Shown one piece after another: positions 50,301-59,616 of a DNA stretch of 64,000 nt. Origin of the DNA: Terriglobia bacterium (GTDB taxonomy: Bacteria > Acidobacteriota > Terriglobia > Versatilivoradales > Versatilivoraceae); NCBI GenBank assembly GCA_951813285.1, contig OX638355.1, positions 3,925,136 to 3,989,135 of the forward strand, given 5' to 3'. The position numbers and the translations under genes are program-made. The notes under the pieces were generated by a model. It searched no databases and was not told the origin of the DNA. It was given only the letters and a program-made list of their open reading frames with translations. Each line of letters opens with the position of its first letter. Positions within the stretch are counted from its first letter, which is position 1.

Positions 50301-52061
50301 TCAGCTTCCCCCGGCCTCCCTTCCCAAGCCCCTTGGAGCCACATTTCCGGCAATCGCATCTCCAATACTGATGTTCTGAAGTTCGAGCGTCTTGCCCATG
50401 GCCCGGTCCAGATCTCTCTTGGCCTTGGTGAAGCTCACCTGGGCGTTGACTTCATTGGTCTGGGCTTCGGCAAGCCGCACCTGTTCCTCCAATACGAATC
50501 GGATCTGGGAGGTGCCGAGCTGAAATTTCTTCTGCTCCGCCTCCAGGTTCCGCTCCGCCAACTCCCGGGCCTTTTGGGTGGCTTCAATGCGGGCGCGGTT
50601 CATTTCCAGCTGGGTGTGGGCATTGCGCACCTCCAGGGCAATCTGCTGCTCCAGGGCCCGAAGCCGCTTTTGCGATTGCCGCCGGGATACGCTGGCTCGT
50701 GCAAAGTCCGCACGCCGGGACCGATTGCTCAAGGGAATCTCAACCGAGACCGAAGCCCCATAGGTGGGAAAATCCGAGCCCAGCAGCCGGTTGAAGGCAT
50801 CTCCCAACCCGGTGGTGCCGGCAACGACGGGTGTTCCCCCAAAAAACGGCAACCCACCGAGCCCGCCCCCTTCGAATACTCTGCTGACTCCTTCCAGTGC
50901 CGCCGTTCCGTAGCTGACGTTGAAGCGAACATCGGGAAGGAGCTGGTTGCGGAAATACTTCAGGTCTATGCCCGCGTTGTCGATCCGCTTGCGCTGCTGC
51001 TTGATCTCCGGCCGCTGCTCGATGGCGTAGCTCACCGCCTGCACCAGGTCGAAGTCCCTGAAGTCGTCCATGGTAGCCAGGGAATCCAGAGGCACGATCC
51101 TCACTGCCACCCTGCCGGGGTCCCCCAGGGAGGAGATCAGCTTCTTCATCTGATCCTCCATTTGCGCCAGCGAGTACTCAGCCCGGATCAAGGCCTCCCT
51201 GCGGTTGGCAATCTCGGCCTCCGACTGAACCACTTCGATCGGCGCCAGGGTTCCAATCTCGGCCATCCGCTTGTTATCTTCGTTGGTTTTGACGGCCAGG
51301 TCCAGGGACTTTCTCCTGACCTCCACGTCCTTGCCGGCAAAGACCAGGTCCCAGTACAGGTTCTGGACTTGATTGACCAGTTGCACGACCTGCTGTTCGA
51401 AGAGATGCTGACTGATGTCCTTGTTGTTGCGGGCGATTCTGATCAGGCGGGTGTTGGGAAGGAGACCGAAATTCCTGAGCAGCGGCTGGCTGACGGATGC
51501 GGTCAGGGAGGCCCGCCAGTAGGGATTGAGAAAATTCCTCAGGTTGTTGTCGGAGACCCGGTTGCTGGTGTAGTCCACTCCGAAGAGCGTCCCGGTCTCG
51601 AAGAGCTTGCTCACTCCCACGTTGACGGAATGAGACAAGCTGGTCTGGGTCTCGGTTCCGGTCAGAAACGTTGTAGTCAGCGGCCGCGTATCTCTGTTCG
51701 CGCCCAGCGTCATCGAAAGGGTCGGATCGAAGAGCCGGTAGGCCATGTCGATCTCATACTCGGACATGCGGGGATCGAAGCGCTCCACCACCACGTCCAG
51801 ATTGCTCTCGAGAACCATCTGAACGGCGTCGGCTTCGGTCAATCCCACCTGGTCCCGCTGCATCAGACCGCTCAAAAAGTCCGAGGCTTCCCCTTGGCGT
51901 TCCGGGATGGGGGGGCGAACGATATTGTCCTTGAACCAGCCGGGAAGCGGAAACACCGACTGGCCCAGCGTGGCCGTCGGGGCCGTCAGAATGCCCAACC
52001 CGAGCAACACGGGTAGCAATCCCCTGGACAAGGCGTAGATGAAGTGTTGAGTTCGAGGCAT
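50301..52061 (-). CDS. TolC-like outer-membrane efflux protein
   Basis: The 586-residue product has a signal peptide (LSRGLLPVLLGLGILTAPTA) and an OEP body with the duplicated long helices of TolC proteins: LTEADAVQMVLESNLDVVVE, LFEQQVVQLVNQVQNLYWDL, AEIANRREALIRAEYSLAQM and VRLAEAQTNEVNAQVSFTKA. It forms the outer-membrane channel of an efflux or type I secretion complex, but no inner-membrane pump is nearby. The ATG at 52,061 follows AGGAG by 8 nt. It diverges from pyrE. Confidence 0.92.
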   Translation of the reverse strand: MPRTQHFIYALSRGLLPVLLGLGILTAPTATLGQSVFPLPGWFKDNIVRPPIPERQGEASDFLSGLMQRDQVGLTEADAVQMVLESNLDVVVERFDPRMSEYEIDMAYRLFDPTLSMTLGANRDTRPLTTTFLTGTETQTSLSHSVNVGVSKLFETGTLFGVDYTSNRVSDNNLRNFLNPYWRASLTASVSQPLLRNFGLLPNTRLIRIARNNKDISQHLFEQQVVQLVNQVQNLYWDLVFAGKDVEVRRKSLDLAVKTNEDNKRMAEIGTLAPIEVVQSEAEIANRREALIRAEYSLAQMEDQMKKLISSLGDPGRVAVRIVPLDSLATMDDFRDFDLVQAVSYAIEQRPEIKQQRKRIDNAGIDLKYFRNQLLPDVRFNVSYGTAALEGVSRVFEGGGLGGLPFFGGTPVVAGTTGLGDAFNRLLGSDFPTYGASVSVEIPLSNRSRRADFARASVSRRQSQKRLRALEQQIALEVRNAHTQLEMNRARIEATQKARELAERNLEAEQKKFQLGTSQIRFVLEEQVRLAEAQTNEVNAQVSFTKAKRDLDRAMGKTLELQNISIGDAIAGNVAPRGLGREAGGS

Positions 52062-52209
52062 TGACAGCTCCTTCTCTGAGTGGTCAGCCGTAGGTATCCA
52101 TAATGGGCAGCACGGTATTGAAAAACGTGTTCCCTTCCGGGTTGGTTTCAACAATTCCAAACCGGGGAGCCCCTCCTGCAACCGTTCCGACACCGCCCGC
52201 CTGCCTCAA

Positions 52210-52238
52210 TTGATTTACCGAATGGCCGGTGCTACCAT
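52210..52238 (+). promoter_or_regulatory. Probable pyrE promoter
   Basis: TTGATT (52,210-52,215) is followed after 17 nt by TACCAT (52,233-52,238). Transcription would begin near 52,245, which supports the ATG at 52,268 as the pyrE start and rules out one at 52,229. Confidence 0.6.
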
Positions 52239-52267
52239 CCCTGCTTTCAGACCCGTCAAATCCGCCC

Positions 52268-52840
52268 ATGTCCAATCCAGACCACATCCGGAGGATCTTC
52301 ACCGATACCGGAGCCCTCATGGAAGGACACTTCCTGCTCAGTTCCGGACTTCACAGCCCTCAATACCTCCAATGCGCCAAGGTCCTGCAGTGGCCCAGGC
52401 ACGCCGAGTGGTGTGCGGACCGGCTGACTGCCCTCATGGGCCCGGACAAGCCCGACCTGGTCGTTTCCCCGGCCATGGGAGCCATTATCATCGGACACGA
52501 ACTCGGCCGAAGCCTCGGTCGCCGCGCGGTATTCGCGGAACGCCAGGGTAATGTCCTGAGGCTTCGGCGCGGCTTCCGGATCCGTGAGGGAGAGAAGGCT
52601 CTCATCGTCGACGACGTCGTCACCACCGGAGGATCGACCCGGGAAACGATGGCTTTGGTGGAAGACCACGGAGCCACTCCAGTCAGCGTGGCCTCCATTA
52701 TCGATCGAAGCGGTGGACAGGCGCTTCCGGGTGTGATCCACCACTGCCTTTGGAGCCTGAATATTCCTACCTTCCCACCCGAAAAGTGTCCGCTTTGCAA
52801 ATCCGGTTCCAAACCCCACAAACCGGGCAGCCGCACCTGA
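52268..52840 (+). CDS. pyrE: Orotate phosphoribosyltransferase
   Basis: PyrE joins orotate and PRPP to form OMP in pyrimidine synthesis. The 190-residue product has HFLLSSGLHSPQYLQCAKVL, the PRPP motif KALIVDDVVTTGGSTRETMA and a C-terminal FPPEKCPLCKSG, a Cys pair seen in a subgroup of bacterial PyrE. It is followed after 41 nt by truA on the same strand. Confidence 0.95.
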   Translation: MSNPDHIRRIFTDTGALMEGHFLLSSGLHSPQYLQCAKVLQWPRHAEWCADRLTALMGPDKPDLVVSPAMGAIIIGHELGRSLGRRAVFAERQGNVLRLRRGFRIREGEKALIVDDVVTTGGSTRETMALVEDHGATPVSVASIIDRSGGQALPGVIHHCLWSLNIPTFPPEKCPLCKSGSKPHKPGSRT

Positions 52841-52881
52841 CCCGCGGGGCCGGTCATGCCCGGCGCGAAGCGCAACTCGAG

Positions 52882-53685
52882 ATGCTATCCGACCCTGCTC
52901 CCACTCCAGGCCGTCATGACTCGTTGCAAAGCCCGCGTCCGCGTCCGCGAAACCTGCGGTTGGAGGTCCAGTACGATGGGACCGGTTATCACGGATGGCA
53001 GATCCAGCCCCGACTCCGAACCATCCAGGGAGAATTGACCCGGACGCTGGAGAGCATCGTTCGGGAGCCGGTCCATGTCTGCGGCTCGGGAAGAACCGAC
53101 GCCGGAACTCATGCTCTGGCCCAGGTCTGTCATTTCCATACGACCTCGCACATGGATTCGTCCAGTCTCTGGAAGGCCTTGAACTCCCGGCTTCCGGCAA
53201 CGATCCGTGTTACCGGAATCGAGCAGGTCGCGGCCGATTTCCACGCCCGTCGCCACGCCCGAACCAAACACTATCGATATCGAATCTTGAACACGCCCTG
53301 GTGCCCTCCCTTCGAATACCCCTATGTCCATCACTTCTATCGGATTCTCGACCATGAGAAGTTGAATCGGGCCGCCGAATTGGTGGTGGGAAGGCAAGAC
53401 TTCAGCGCCTTTTGCGACGCCGGCAGCCAGGCAAGATCCAAGATCCGCCGGGTTACCTCCTCCCTTTTTGTGTTTGACACCCGGCGAAAACTTCTGGAAT
53501 ATAACGTCTGTGCTGACGGGTTTTTGCACCACATGGTCAGGAACCTGGTCGGCACCTTTTTGGAAGTAGGCAGGGGCAAGCTCCCGGTGGAAGCCATCCC
53601 TGCCATACTGGAATCGAAAAACCGTTCCAGAGCCGGCCCGACCGCTCCAGCCAAAGGGCTTTTCCTGGTCCGGGTCTTTTACTAA
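52882..53685 (+). CDS. truA: tRNA pseudouridine synthase A
   Basis: TruA makes pseudouridine at tRNA positions 38-40. The 267-residue product has LRLEVQYDGTGYHGWQIQPR, the catalytic SGRTDAGTHALAQVCHF (the Asp in RTDAG is the nucleophile), FHARRHARTKHYRYRI and DGFLHHMVRNLVGTFLEVG. The ATG at 52,882 lies shortly before the conserved core and has only a weak ribosome binding site, so the N-terminus is tentative. Confidence 0.95.
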   Translation: MLSDPAPTPGRHDSLQSPRPRPRNLRLEVQYDGTGYHGWQIQPRLRTIQGELTRTLESIVREPVHVCGSGRTDAGTHALAQVCHFHTTSHMDSSSLWKALNSRLPATIRVTGIEQVAADFHARRHARTKHYRYRILNTPWCPPFEYPYVHHFYRILDHEKLNRAAELVVGRQDFSAFCDAGSQARSKIRRVTSSLFVFDTRRKLLEYNVCADGFLHHMVRNLVGTFLEVGRGKLPVEAIPAILESKNRSRAGPTAPAKGLFLVRVFY

Positions 53686-54096
53686 CCCGCACCTCTCACC
53701 GGGACGCTGGTACAGCCTGTAAAGACCGTTTGTTTTCAACAGTTTGTTGGTGCTATTTTGATGGTTTGCACTTACATGCGGTGCGGGGCGCGTCCTGGCT
53801 TGTCGTTTTCCCTTCAACGCGCAAATGCTCCCTCGAAGGTAGTACCCTGCCAGCCTCTTCGGCCGCGAGCAGACGTTGAAGAAATTAATCCGGCTCCATT
53901 GAACTCGCCTCGTGAGTTCAGCCCGCGGTGAGAAATGCGGGATGGCCCTATCGCACACCCAATCCCCCAAGGACAAGATGCGCGGATTCGCCGGGCCGGC
54001 TTTCCGTTACCCCGGGCCGGAAGCCTCGCGGCCGGGGCATTGCCCTGATCATAGCCCGCATATCTCTCCGGCTCGCTCGACGGCAGTCCATTCGGG
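53686..54096. other. Gene-free spacer between truA and uppS
   Basis: I see no gene in these 411 bases. The one recognisable item is CCCGCGGTGAGAAATGCGGG at 53,922-53,941, a short hairpin motif with related copies at 58,982-58,996 (inverted) and 59,097-59,111. Confidence 0.5.
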
Positions 54097-54906
54097 ATGA
54101 GGCCCATGCCAGCAAACAGTCGCGAAATTCAACGCAACTTCGCTCCCCATTGGGGAAAAGACGAAGACGACCGCCGGCTGTTCGAGCAGTTGGACCTGGA
54201 CAGCATTCCTCAGCATGTGGCCATTATCATGGATGGAAACGGCCGGTGGGCCCAACAACGCCGCTTACCTCGGGTGGCCGGGCACCGGGCCGGAATTACC
54301 TCGGTGAGAGAGGCGGTGGAGACCGCGGCTCGTCTCAAGCTGCGAATCCTGACCCTCTACGCCTTCTCCATTGAGAACTGGAAGCGCCCCCGACGCGAGG
54401 TCGCCACCTTGATGAGCCTGCTCAAGGAGTACCTGAACAAGGAAATTGCCAATTTGATGGCCAATGACATCCGTTTTGGCACCTTGGGGCGCACTCAGGA
54501 ATTGGACCGCTCCATTCAGAGGGAGCTCGAATGGGCCAGGGAGAAGACTTCCGGCAACAGTGGCCTGCGTTTCAACGTAGCGCTCAACTACGGCGGTCGG
54601 GCGGAGCTGGTCGACGCCTTCAACGCGCTGTGGCGGCAACGCCAGAACGGAGGACAGAATGAGGCGGCCATCGACGAAGAGTCGATTGCCCAGTGCCTTT
54701 ATACCGCCGGCCAGCCGGATCCGGACCTGCTGATTCGGACCAGTGGGGAACTGCGCATCAGCAACTTCCTGCTGTGGCAGATTGCCTATTCCGAAATCTG
54801 GGTGACCAAGACCCTTTGGCCCGATTTTCGACGGAAGGATTTCTTCGAGGCTGTACTTTCCTACCAGTCCCGGGAGCGGCGTTATGGAGGCTTGGCGAAC
54901 CAATGA
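54097..54906 (+). CDS. uppS: Undecaprenyl (isoprenyl) diphosphate synthase
   Basis: This cis-prenyltransferase makes the C55 lipid carrier for cell-wall and O-antigen synthesis. The 269-residue product has HVAIIMDGNGRWAQQRRLPR, VAGHRAGITSVREAVE, YAFSIENWKRP, LRFNVALNYGGRAELVDAFN and DLLIRTSGELRISNFLLWQI. It has an N-terminal extension of about 38 residues before the core. Its stop overlaps cdsA by 4 nt. Confidence 0.96.
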   Translation: MRPMPANSREIQRNFAPHWGKDEDDRRLFEQLDLDSIPQHVAIIMDGNGRWAQQRRLPRVAGHRAGITSVREAVETAARLKLRILTLYAFSIENWKRPRREVATLMSLLKEYLNKEIANLMANDIRFGTLGRTQELDRSIQRELEWAREKTSGNSGLRFNVALNYGGRAELVDAFNALWRQRQNGGQNEAAIDEESIAQCLYTAGQPDPDLLIRTSGELRISNFLLWQIAYSEIWVTKTLWPDFRRKDFFEAVLSYQSRERRYGGLANQ

Positions 54907-55709
54907 AACGCTGGCTGACAGCCGTTGTACTGGTTCCCCCGCTGATCGGCGTGGTCGGTTACCTGCCGTCCTGGTGTTTCCTGGCAGTCGTCGCAGGGGG
55001 CGCGGCCGTTGCTCTGGAGGAGTTCTTTCAACTGTCCAGAAGCACCGGCATCCGCGGTTTCCGAGGGGTCGCCCATGCTTTTTCGCTTCTGCTGGTCGGG
55101 AGCTTCTATCACTCTCCCGCCAACCACTCGGCCGTTTTCTGGTTGTTGGTCCTGGCGGCGATGACCTGCCTTGTGCTGACTCTTCGACCAGGGCGCAAGC
55201 TGCAGGAAACGCTGTCAACCTGCGGAGTGACGCTGCTGGGCCTGGTCTATGTCTCCGCTACTCTGGGCTTCCTTGTGGCCGTCCACAACCGCACCCAAGG
55301 TGATGGACCGGAGTGGATCCTGTTTCTCCTGCTGACCATCTGGCTGGGAGACACGGCCGCCTACTACATCGGCGGTCTGCTGGGGAAGCGCCCGCTGGCT
55401 CCCAGAATCAGTCCCGGAAAGACCTGGGAGGGAGCCGTCGGCGCCTTGTTGGGAAACAGCCTGGCGGCCCTGGTGGGCCAGGTTCTCATTCCCCAGTTCC
55501 CTCTGATTCCCCGCTTTCTGCTCTGCTGGTCCCTGGGGGTCGCCGGCCAGGTGGGAGATTTGGCCGAGTCGGCCATCAAGCGAGGTTCCCGGACCAAGGA
55601 ATCGTCCAACCTTCTGCCCGGCCACGGTGGATTGCTGGACCGTATCGACGGGGTCCTGTTCGCGGCCCCGTTGCTTTATTTCTACCTGCACCTGTTTGAA
55701 GGGGCATAG
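54903..55709 (+). CDS. cdsA: Phosphatidate cytidylyltransferase
   Basis: CdsA makes CDP-diacylglycerol for phospholipid synthesis in the inner membrane. The 268-residue product has about seven hydrophobic segments and the family signature near the C-terminus: GDLAESAIKRGSRTKESSNL and LPGHGGLLDRIDGVLFAAPL. The ATG overlaps the uppS TGA (ATGA, 54,903-54,906). dxr follows after 18 nt. Confidence 0.95.
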   Translation: MKRWLTAVVLVPPLIGVVGYLPSWCFLAVVAGGAAVALEEFFQLSRSTGIRGFRGVAHAFSLLLVGSFYHSPANHSAVFWLLVLAAMTCLVLTLRPGRKLQETLSTCGVTLLGLVYVSATLGFLVAVHNRTQGDGPEWILFLLLTIWLGDTAAYYIGGLLGKRPLAPRISPGKTWEGAVGALLGNSLAALVGQVLIPQFPLIPRFLLCWSLGVAGQVGDLAESAIKRGSRTKESSNLLPGHGGLLDRIDGVLFAAPLLYFYLHLFEGA

Positions 55710-55727
55710 TCCACAAGTCTCAATGTC

Positions 55728-56903
55728 ATGAAAACAATATCCTTGCTGGGGTCAACCGGTTCCGTGGGCAGAAACTGTCTACGGGTGGTGGAAGAGCTGC
55801 CCGGTGAATTTCGAGTGGTTGCCCTGGCTGCCGGTCGCAACACGGCCAAGCTGGCCGATCAGGTCGGAAGGTTCCACCCCGAGCTGGTATCCGTGTCCAC
55901 CGGGGAAGTCTCGACGGAACTGGCCCGAAGGCTGGAAAACCTGCCTCCCTCCTCCCGGCCCGAGATCGTGGTCGGGGAGGAGGGTCTGCTGCGCGTGGCT
56001 ACCCACCCCGAAACCGACCTGGTAGTGAGCTCTATCGTGGGAATCGCCGGACTGGCTCCCACCTGCCGGGCCATCGAAAGCGGCAAGCAGATCGCCTTGG
56101 CCAACAAGGAAGTGCTGGTGGTTGCGGGAGAACTGGTGACGGAGCTGGCCCGCCGCAACGGGGTGCAGATCATCCCCGTCGACAGCGAACACAACGCGAT
56201 CCACCAGTGTCTGCGTTGCGGCCATGCCGGCGAAGTCGCACGAGTCATCCTCACGGCATCCGGAGGCCCCTTTCGGGGCCACAGCAGCGAGCAGCTCAGC
56301 CGAGTCACCCCCGAGATGGCTTTGCGTCATCCCACCTGGAAAATGGGTGCCCGCATCACCGTGGACTCTGCGACCATGATGAACAAGGGATTGGAGATAC
56401 TGGAAGCACGCTGGCTCTTCGACCTCGATGTGGGGCAAATCTCGGTCTGGGTTCATCCCCAGTCCATCGTCCACTCCCTGGTGGAGTTCGTGGACGGTTC
56501 CATGATCGCCCAGCTCGGAATCACCGACATGGGGCAACCGCTCCTGTATGCCCTCAACTACCCCCGGCGCCTTCCGAGTCCCAGGCCGGGCCTGAATCTG
56601 AGCCAAGTGGCCAAGTTGGAGTTCCTGCTTCCCGATTCTGAGAATTTTCCCTGCCTGGACCTGGCCTACCGGGCTGCTCGCCAATTGGGAGCCCTGCCCT
56701 GTGCACTCAACGCGGCAGACGAAGTGGCGGTAGAAGCCTTCCTGCAGAGAGAGATCAGCTTTGCCGGAATTCCCCGGATCGTCGCCAAAATGATGGAGCA
56801 GGCGAACGCAGTGGCCAAATTCTCTTCGATCGCAGAAGTTCTGGAGTATGATAAATCCGTGCGAAGAGAAACCCGTCGTTTGATTCAAAAGGACTTCCGT
56901 TAG
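55728..56903 (+). CDS. dxr: 1-deoxy-D-xylulose-5-phosphate reductoisomerase
   Basis: Dxr converts DXP to MEP, the first committed step of non-mevalonate isoprenoid synthesis. The 391-residue product has the NADPH-binding LLGSTGSVGRNCLRVVEELP, LANKEVLVVAGELVTELARR, VDSEHNAIHQCL, the ILTASGGPFRG loop, WKMGARITVDSATMMNKGLE and VHPQSIVHSLVEFVDGSMIA. Normal length. It supplies the pathway that ends at the neighbouring UppS. Confidence 0.97.
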   Translation: MKTISLLGSTGSVGRNCLRVVEELPGEFRVVALAAGRNTAKLADQVGRFHPELVSVSTGEVSTELARRLENLPPSSRPEIVVGEEGLLRVATHPETDLVVSSIVGIAGLAPTCRAIESGKQIALANKEVLVVAGELVTELARRNGVQIIPVDSEHNAIHQCLRCGHAGEVARVILTASGGPFRGHSSEQLSRVTPEMALRHPTWKMGARITVDSATMMNKGLEILEARWLFDLDVGQISVWVHPQSIVHSLVEFVDGSMIAQLGITDMGQPLLYALNYPRRLPSPRPGLNLSQVAKLEFLLPDSENFPCLDLAYRAARQLGALPCALNAADEVAVEAFLQREISFAGIPRIVAKMMEQANAVAKFSSIAEVLEYDKSVRRETRRLIQKDFR

Positions 56904-56965
56904 GATGCCCCGAGCGCCGGTCCCGGCCGGGGATCGACGGCTTTCCAAGCGGACAAAAGGCTGAG

Positions 56966-58312
56966 ATGATCGATTTCCTGTGGGGTGTAGTGGCTGTCTT
57001 GGTGGTGTTCGGGACCGTTGTGGTGGTCCATGAACTGGGCCACTTTGGCGCGGCCAAGTTCTTCAAGATTCGCGTCGAAGCCTTTTCGGTCGGATTCGGT
57101 CCCCGTCTTTTCGGCTTCCGCCGCGGGGAAACGGACTACAAGGTCTGCGCCATTCCCCTGGGCGGGTACGTCAAGATGGCGGGTGAGAACCCGGACGACG
57201 TGACCGGGGGGGTTGAAGAGTTCCTTTCCCACCCCAAGTGGCAGCGCTTCATTGTGGCCGTAATGGGCCCGGTCATGAACGGTGTGCTGGCGGTGGTCCT
57301 GCTGACCGGACTGTTCTACTACCGATACGAGATTCCCCTCTGGCCCCGTGAAGGCGTGGTGGTGGGCTTGATCAAGTCCGACTCCCCTGCTCTTGGATCC
57401 GATCTCAAACCGGGTGACCGTATCGTCGCTGCCGGCGCTCGGCACAACCCCACCTGGGAAGAGTTTCTGCTGGAGGTGAGCATCAGTCCCGGAGTCCCCC
57501 TGCAAATGCAGGTCCAGCGAGGAGGAAAGACCTTCCCCTTGACTCTGACGCCTGAAGCCCGAGGCCGGGACAGTGCCGGCTACCTGGGCATTGCCCCCTT
57601 CGAACTGGCCTCGGTTCGGGTACAGGACGTGCTGGCGGGCAAACCCGCCGCAGAAGCCGGCATTCTGCCGGGAGACCAGGTAGTCAAGGTGGGCGGTGTA
57701 TTGCTCAGTCAGGCCGGACTCGATCTGGTGGATGCGATGGACCGTAACCGCGACCCCGTCATTCCCATCACCGTCCTCCGCAACGACCGCGAACTGGATT
57801 TCCAAGTCACCCCCTATGTGGACGAAACCACCCAAAGACGAATGATCGGGGTCATGCTCACCCCCATGGCCAGAACCACCGTCAAGCAACTCTCCCTGCT
57901 GGAGGCGCTGGACGCTTCCATCGAGCGGAATATCCGCTTTGGAGGACTGCTGTTCGAGTTCCTTCATCGGCTGTTTCGGGGTACGGCGCCGGTGAGCATG
58001 GTCGGCGGTCCGATTGCGATTGCCAGACAGTCCAGCCTGGCCGCCAAGTCCGGCATCTCCGATTTGATCCTGTTCATCGCCGTGATCAGCATCAACCTGG
58101 GAATCGTCAATTTGTTGCCCATCCCCATCCTGGACGGCGGAGTCATCGCCATTATTCTGGTCGAGTCTCTGGTTGGACGCGACCTCAGCTTGAGCGTCCG
58201 GGAGAAGGTGACTCAGGTGGGCGTCGTCATGGTGATCCTGCTGGTCGTGGCAGTGACCTACAACGACATCATCAAGTCACTTCCCGCATCCCTTGGAAAA
58301 TACTTTCCCTAG
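56966..58312 (+). CDS. rseP: RIP zinc metalloprotease RseP
   Basis: RseP is a site-2 intramembrane protease that cleaves anti-sigma factors and signal-peptide remnants. The 448-residue product has HELGHFGAAKFFKIRVEAFS near residue 23, GGYVKMAGENPDD, two PDZ domains (VVVGLIKSDSPALGSDLKPG and VRVQDVLAGKPAAEAGILPG) and the second catalytic motif NLLPIPILDGG near residue 390. Length is typical. It lies 62 nt below dxr. Confidence 0.96.
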   Translation: MIDFLWGVVAVLVVFGTVVVVHELGHFGAAKFFKIRVEAFSVGFGPRLFGFRRGETDYKVCAIPLGGYVKMAGENPDDVTGGVEEFLSHPKWQRFIVAVMGPVMNGVLAVVLLTGLFYYRYEIPLWPREGVVVGLIKSDSPALGSDLKPGDRIVAAGARHNPTWEEFLLEVSISPGVPLQMQVQRGGKTFPLTLTPEARGRDSAGYLGIAPFELASVRVQDVLAGKPAAEAGILPGDQVVKVGGVLLSQAGLDLVDAMDRNRDPVIPITVLRNDRELDFQVTPYVDETTQRRMIGVMLTPMARTTVKQLSLLEALDASIERNIRFGGLLFEFLHRLFRGTAPVSMVGGPIAIARQSSLAAKSGISDLILFIAVISINLGIVNLLPIPILDGGVIAIILVESLVGRDLSLSVREKVTQVGVVMVILLVVAVTYNDIIKSLPASLGKYFP

Positions 58313-58396
58313 CCTCTGTAGCCAAAATCGCGGGCGCACGTGTATCATATTGGAAAGGGAGGGGTTCTCCCGCAATCCTTGAGTCAAGGAGTAACG

Positions 58397-58948
58397 ATGT
58401 CGACCAAAAATTTCATCCTCAGCCTGCTGGCCGGCGTATCAATCCTGTCTGTGAGCGCGTTCGCCCAGAGTTCGAACGGGAAGGTGGCGGTGCTTAACTA
58501 CTCGGCCGTGATCCGGGAGTCCAGCGAAGGCAAGAGGCTATTTGCCGAGTTCGAGAAAATGGTGGCCGCCAAGAGGACCGAGTTACAGCAGAAAACCAAC
58601 GAGATCTCCACCCTGCAGCGGCAACTGGTTGAGCAGTCAGCCTCACTGAATCCCGATGCCCAGAGGGCCCTGAACAGGAATATCGAATCCAAGAACACTC
58701 AACTGAAGCGGGACCAGGAAGACGCTCAAAAGGAATTCACTGCGAGACAACAGCAGATCGTGCGCCAGATCGCCAACCAACTGAGACCCGTGGTTGCAAA
58801 ATATGCCCAGGAGAATCAAATTTCCCTAATCGTGAATTTTTCTCAGGAGGTTTTCTTCGTCAATCCCGCCATAGAGATCACTCAGGAGATCATTGACCAG
58901 TTCAACAACTCTGCTGCCTCCGCCGGTTCCACTTCGGGAACCCAATAA
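58397..58948 (+). CDS. OmpH/Skp-family periplasmic chaperone
   Basis: The 183-residue product has a signal peptide (FILSLLAGVSILSVSAFAQS) and a long coiled coil from about residues 45 to 150 (FEKMVAAKRTELQQKTNEIS, LNRNIESKNTQLKRDQEDAQ) ending in LSLIVNFSQ-type strand sequence, the Skp fold that escorts outer-membrane proteins. The ATG at 58,397 follows AAGGAG by 6-7 nt. It follows rseP directly. The bamA gene that is often between them is absent. Confidence 0.88.
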   Translation: MSTKNFILSLLAGVSILSVSAFAQSSNGKVAVLNYSAVIRESSEGKRLFAEFEKMVAAKRTELQQKTNEISTLQRQLVEQSASLNPDAQRALNRNIESKNTQLKRDQEDAQKEFTARQQQIVRQIANQLRPVVAKYAQENQISLIVNFSQEVFFVNPAIEITQEIIDQFNNSAASAGSTSGTQ

Positions 58949-58981
58949 GCAGAGCTCTCCATCGCCAAGCGGACGCTTTGG

Positions 58982-59111
58982 CCCGCATTTCTCGCCAGGG
59001 GGCATTCCCAGCACAGTCTGTTACCCCTAAGCCCTTTACATGAAGCCGATCAAGGTACTGAAGATAAGCTACTTTTCATGACGCCACCAGCGACCTGGTG
59101 GGAAATGCGGG
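58982..59111. repeat. Inverted pair of a short GAGAAATGCGGG motif
   Basis: CCCGCATTTCTCGCC (58,982-58,996) and GGTGGGAAATGCGGG (59,097-59,111) are inverted relatives of each other and of GGTGAGAAATGCGGG at 53,927-53,941. All three lie between genes. Confidence 0.5.
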
Positions 59112-59115
59112 TTAA

Positions 59116-59571
59116 ATGCCGACTCTCATGCCCGGGCGACTCCAGCGATCATCTCAGTCCCCGACCCGTTGGGTGACCACCGAAATTCGGGTTCGCTACG
59201 CCGAAACGGACCAGATGGGAGTAGCCTACTACTCCAACTACCTGGTCTGGTTCGAGGTCGGACGCTCCGAGGTGTGCCGGGATCGGGGATTCTCCTACGC
59301 TGAAATGGAATCCAACACCCAGGCCTACCTGGCCGTGGCGGAAGCCCGCTGCCGCTACCATTCCCCTGCCCTTTACGACGAGGTCCTGCAGATTCGCACC
59401 GCCATCGAATCCTTGCGGAAGCGGACCTTGAACTTTCGCTACGAGATTACCAAGAAGAACGGCGGCGTTCTGGTGGCCACGGGCAGCACCACTCATATCG
59501 TCCTGGACCGAAACGGCAAACCCAAAACCCTCCCCGAGGAATACGCCTCTCTGCTGAGGTCTTCGGCATAA
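59116..59571 (+). CDS. YbgC/FadM-type acyl-CoA thioesterase
   Basis: The 151-residue hot-dog-fold protein has RVRYAETDQMGVAYYSNYLV with the active-site Asp, WFEVGRSEVCRDRGFSYAEM, CRYHSPALYDEVLQIRTAI and VATGSTTHIVLDRNGKP. These are typical of 4-hydroxybenzoyl-CoA-type thioesterases associated with the Tol-Pal or fatty-acid metabolism. The substrate is unknown. The first 19 residues are not conserved, so a GTG at about 59,173 is an alternative start. Confidence 0.88.
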   Translation: MPTLMPGRLQRSSQSPTRWVTTEIRVRYAETDQMGVAYYSNYLVWFEVGRSEVCRDRGFSYAEMESNTQAYLAVAEARCRYHSPALYDEVLQIRTAIESLRKRTLNFRYEITKKNGGVLVATGSTTHIVLDRNGKPKTLPEEYASLLRSSA

Positions 59572-59616
59572 CCCACAATCCTGAACGCCCAAGTTGCGCA
59601 GGTCGCCGGGTGCACC

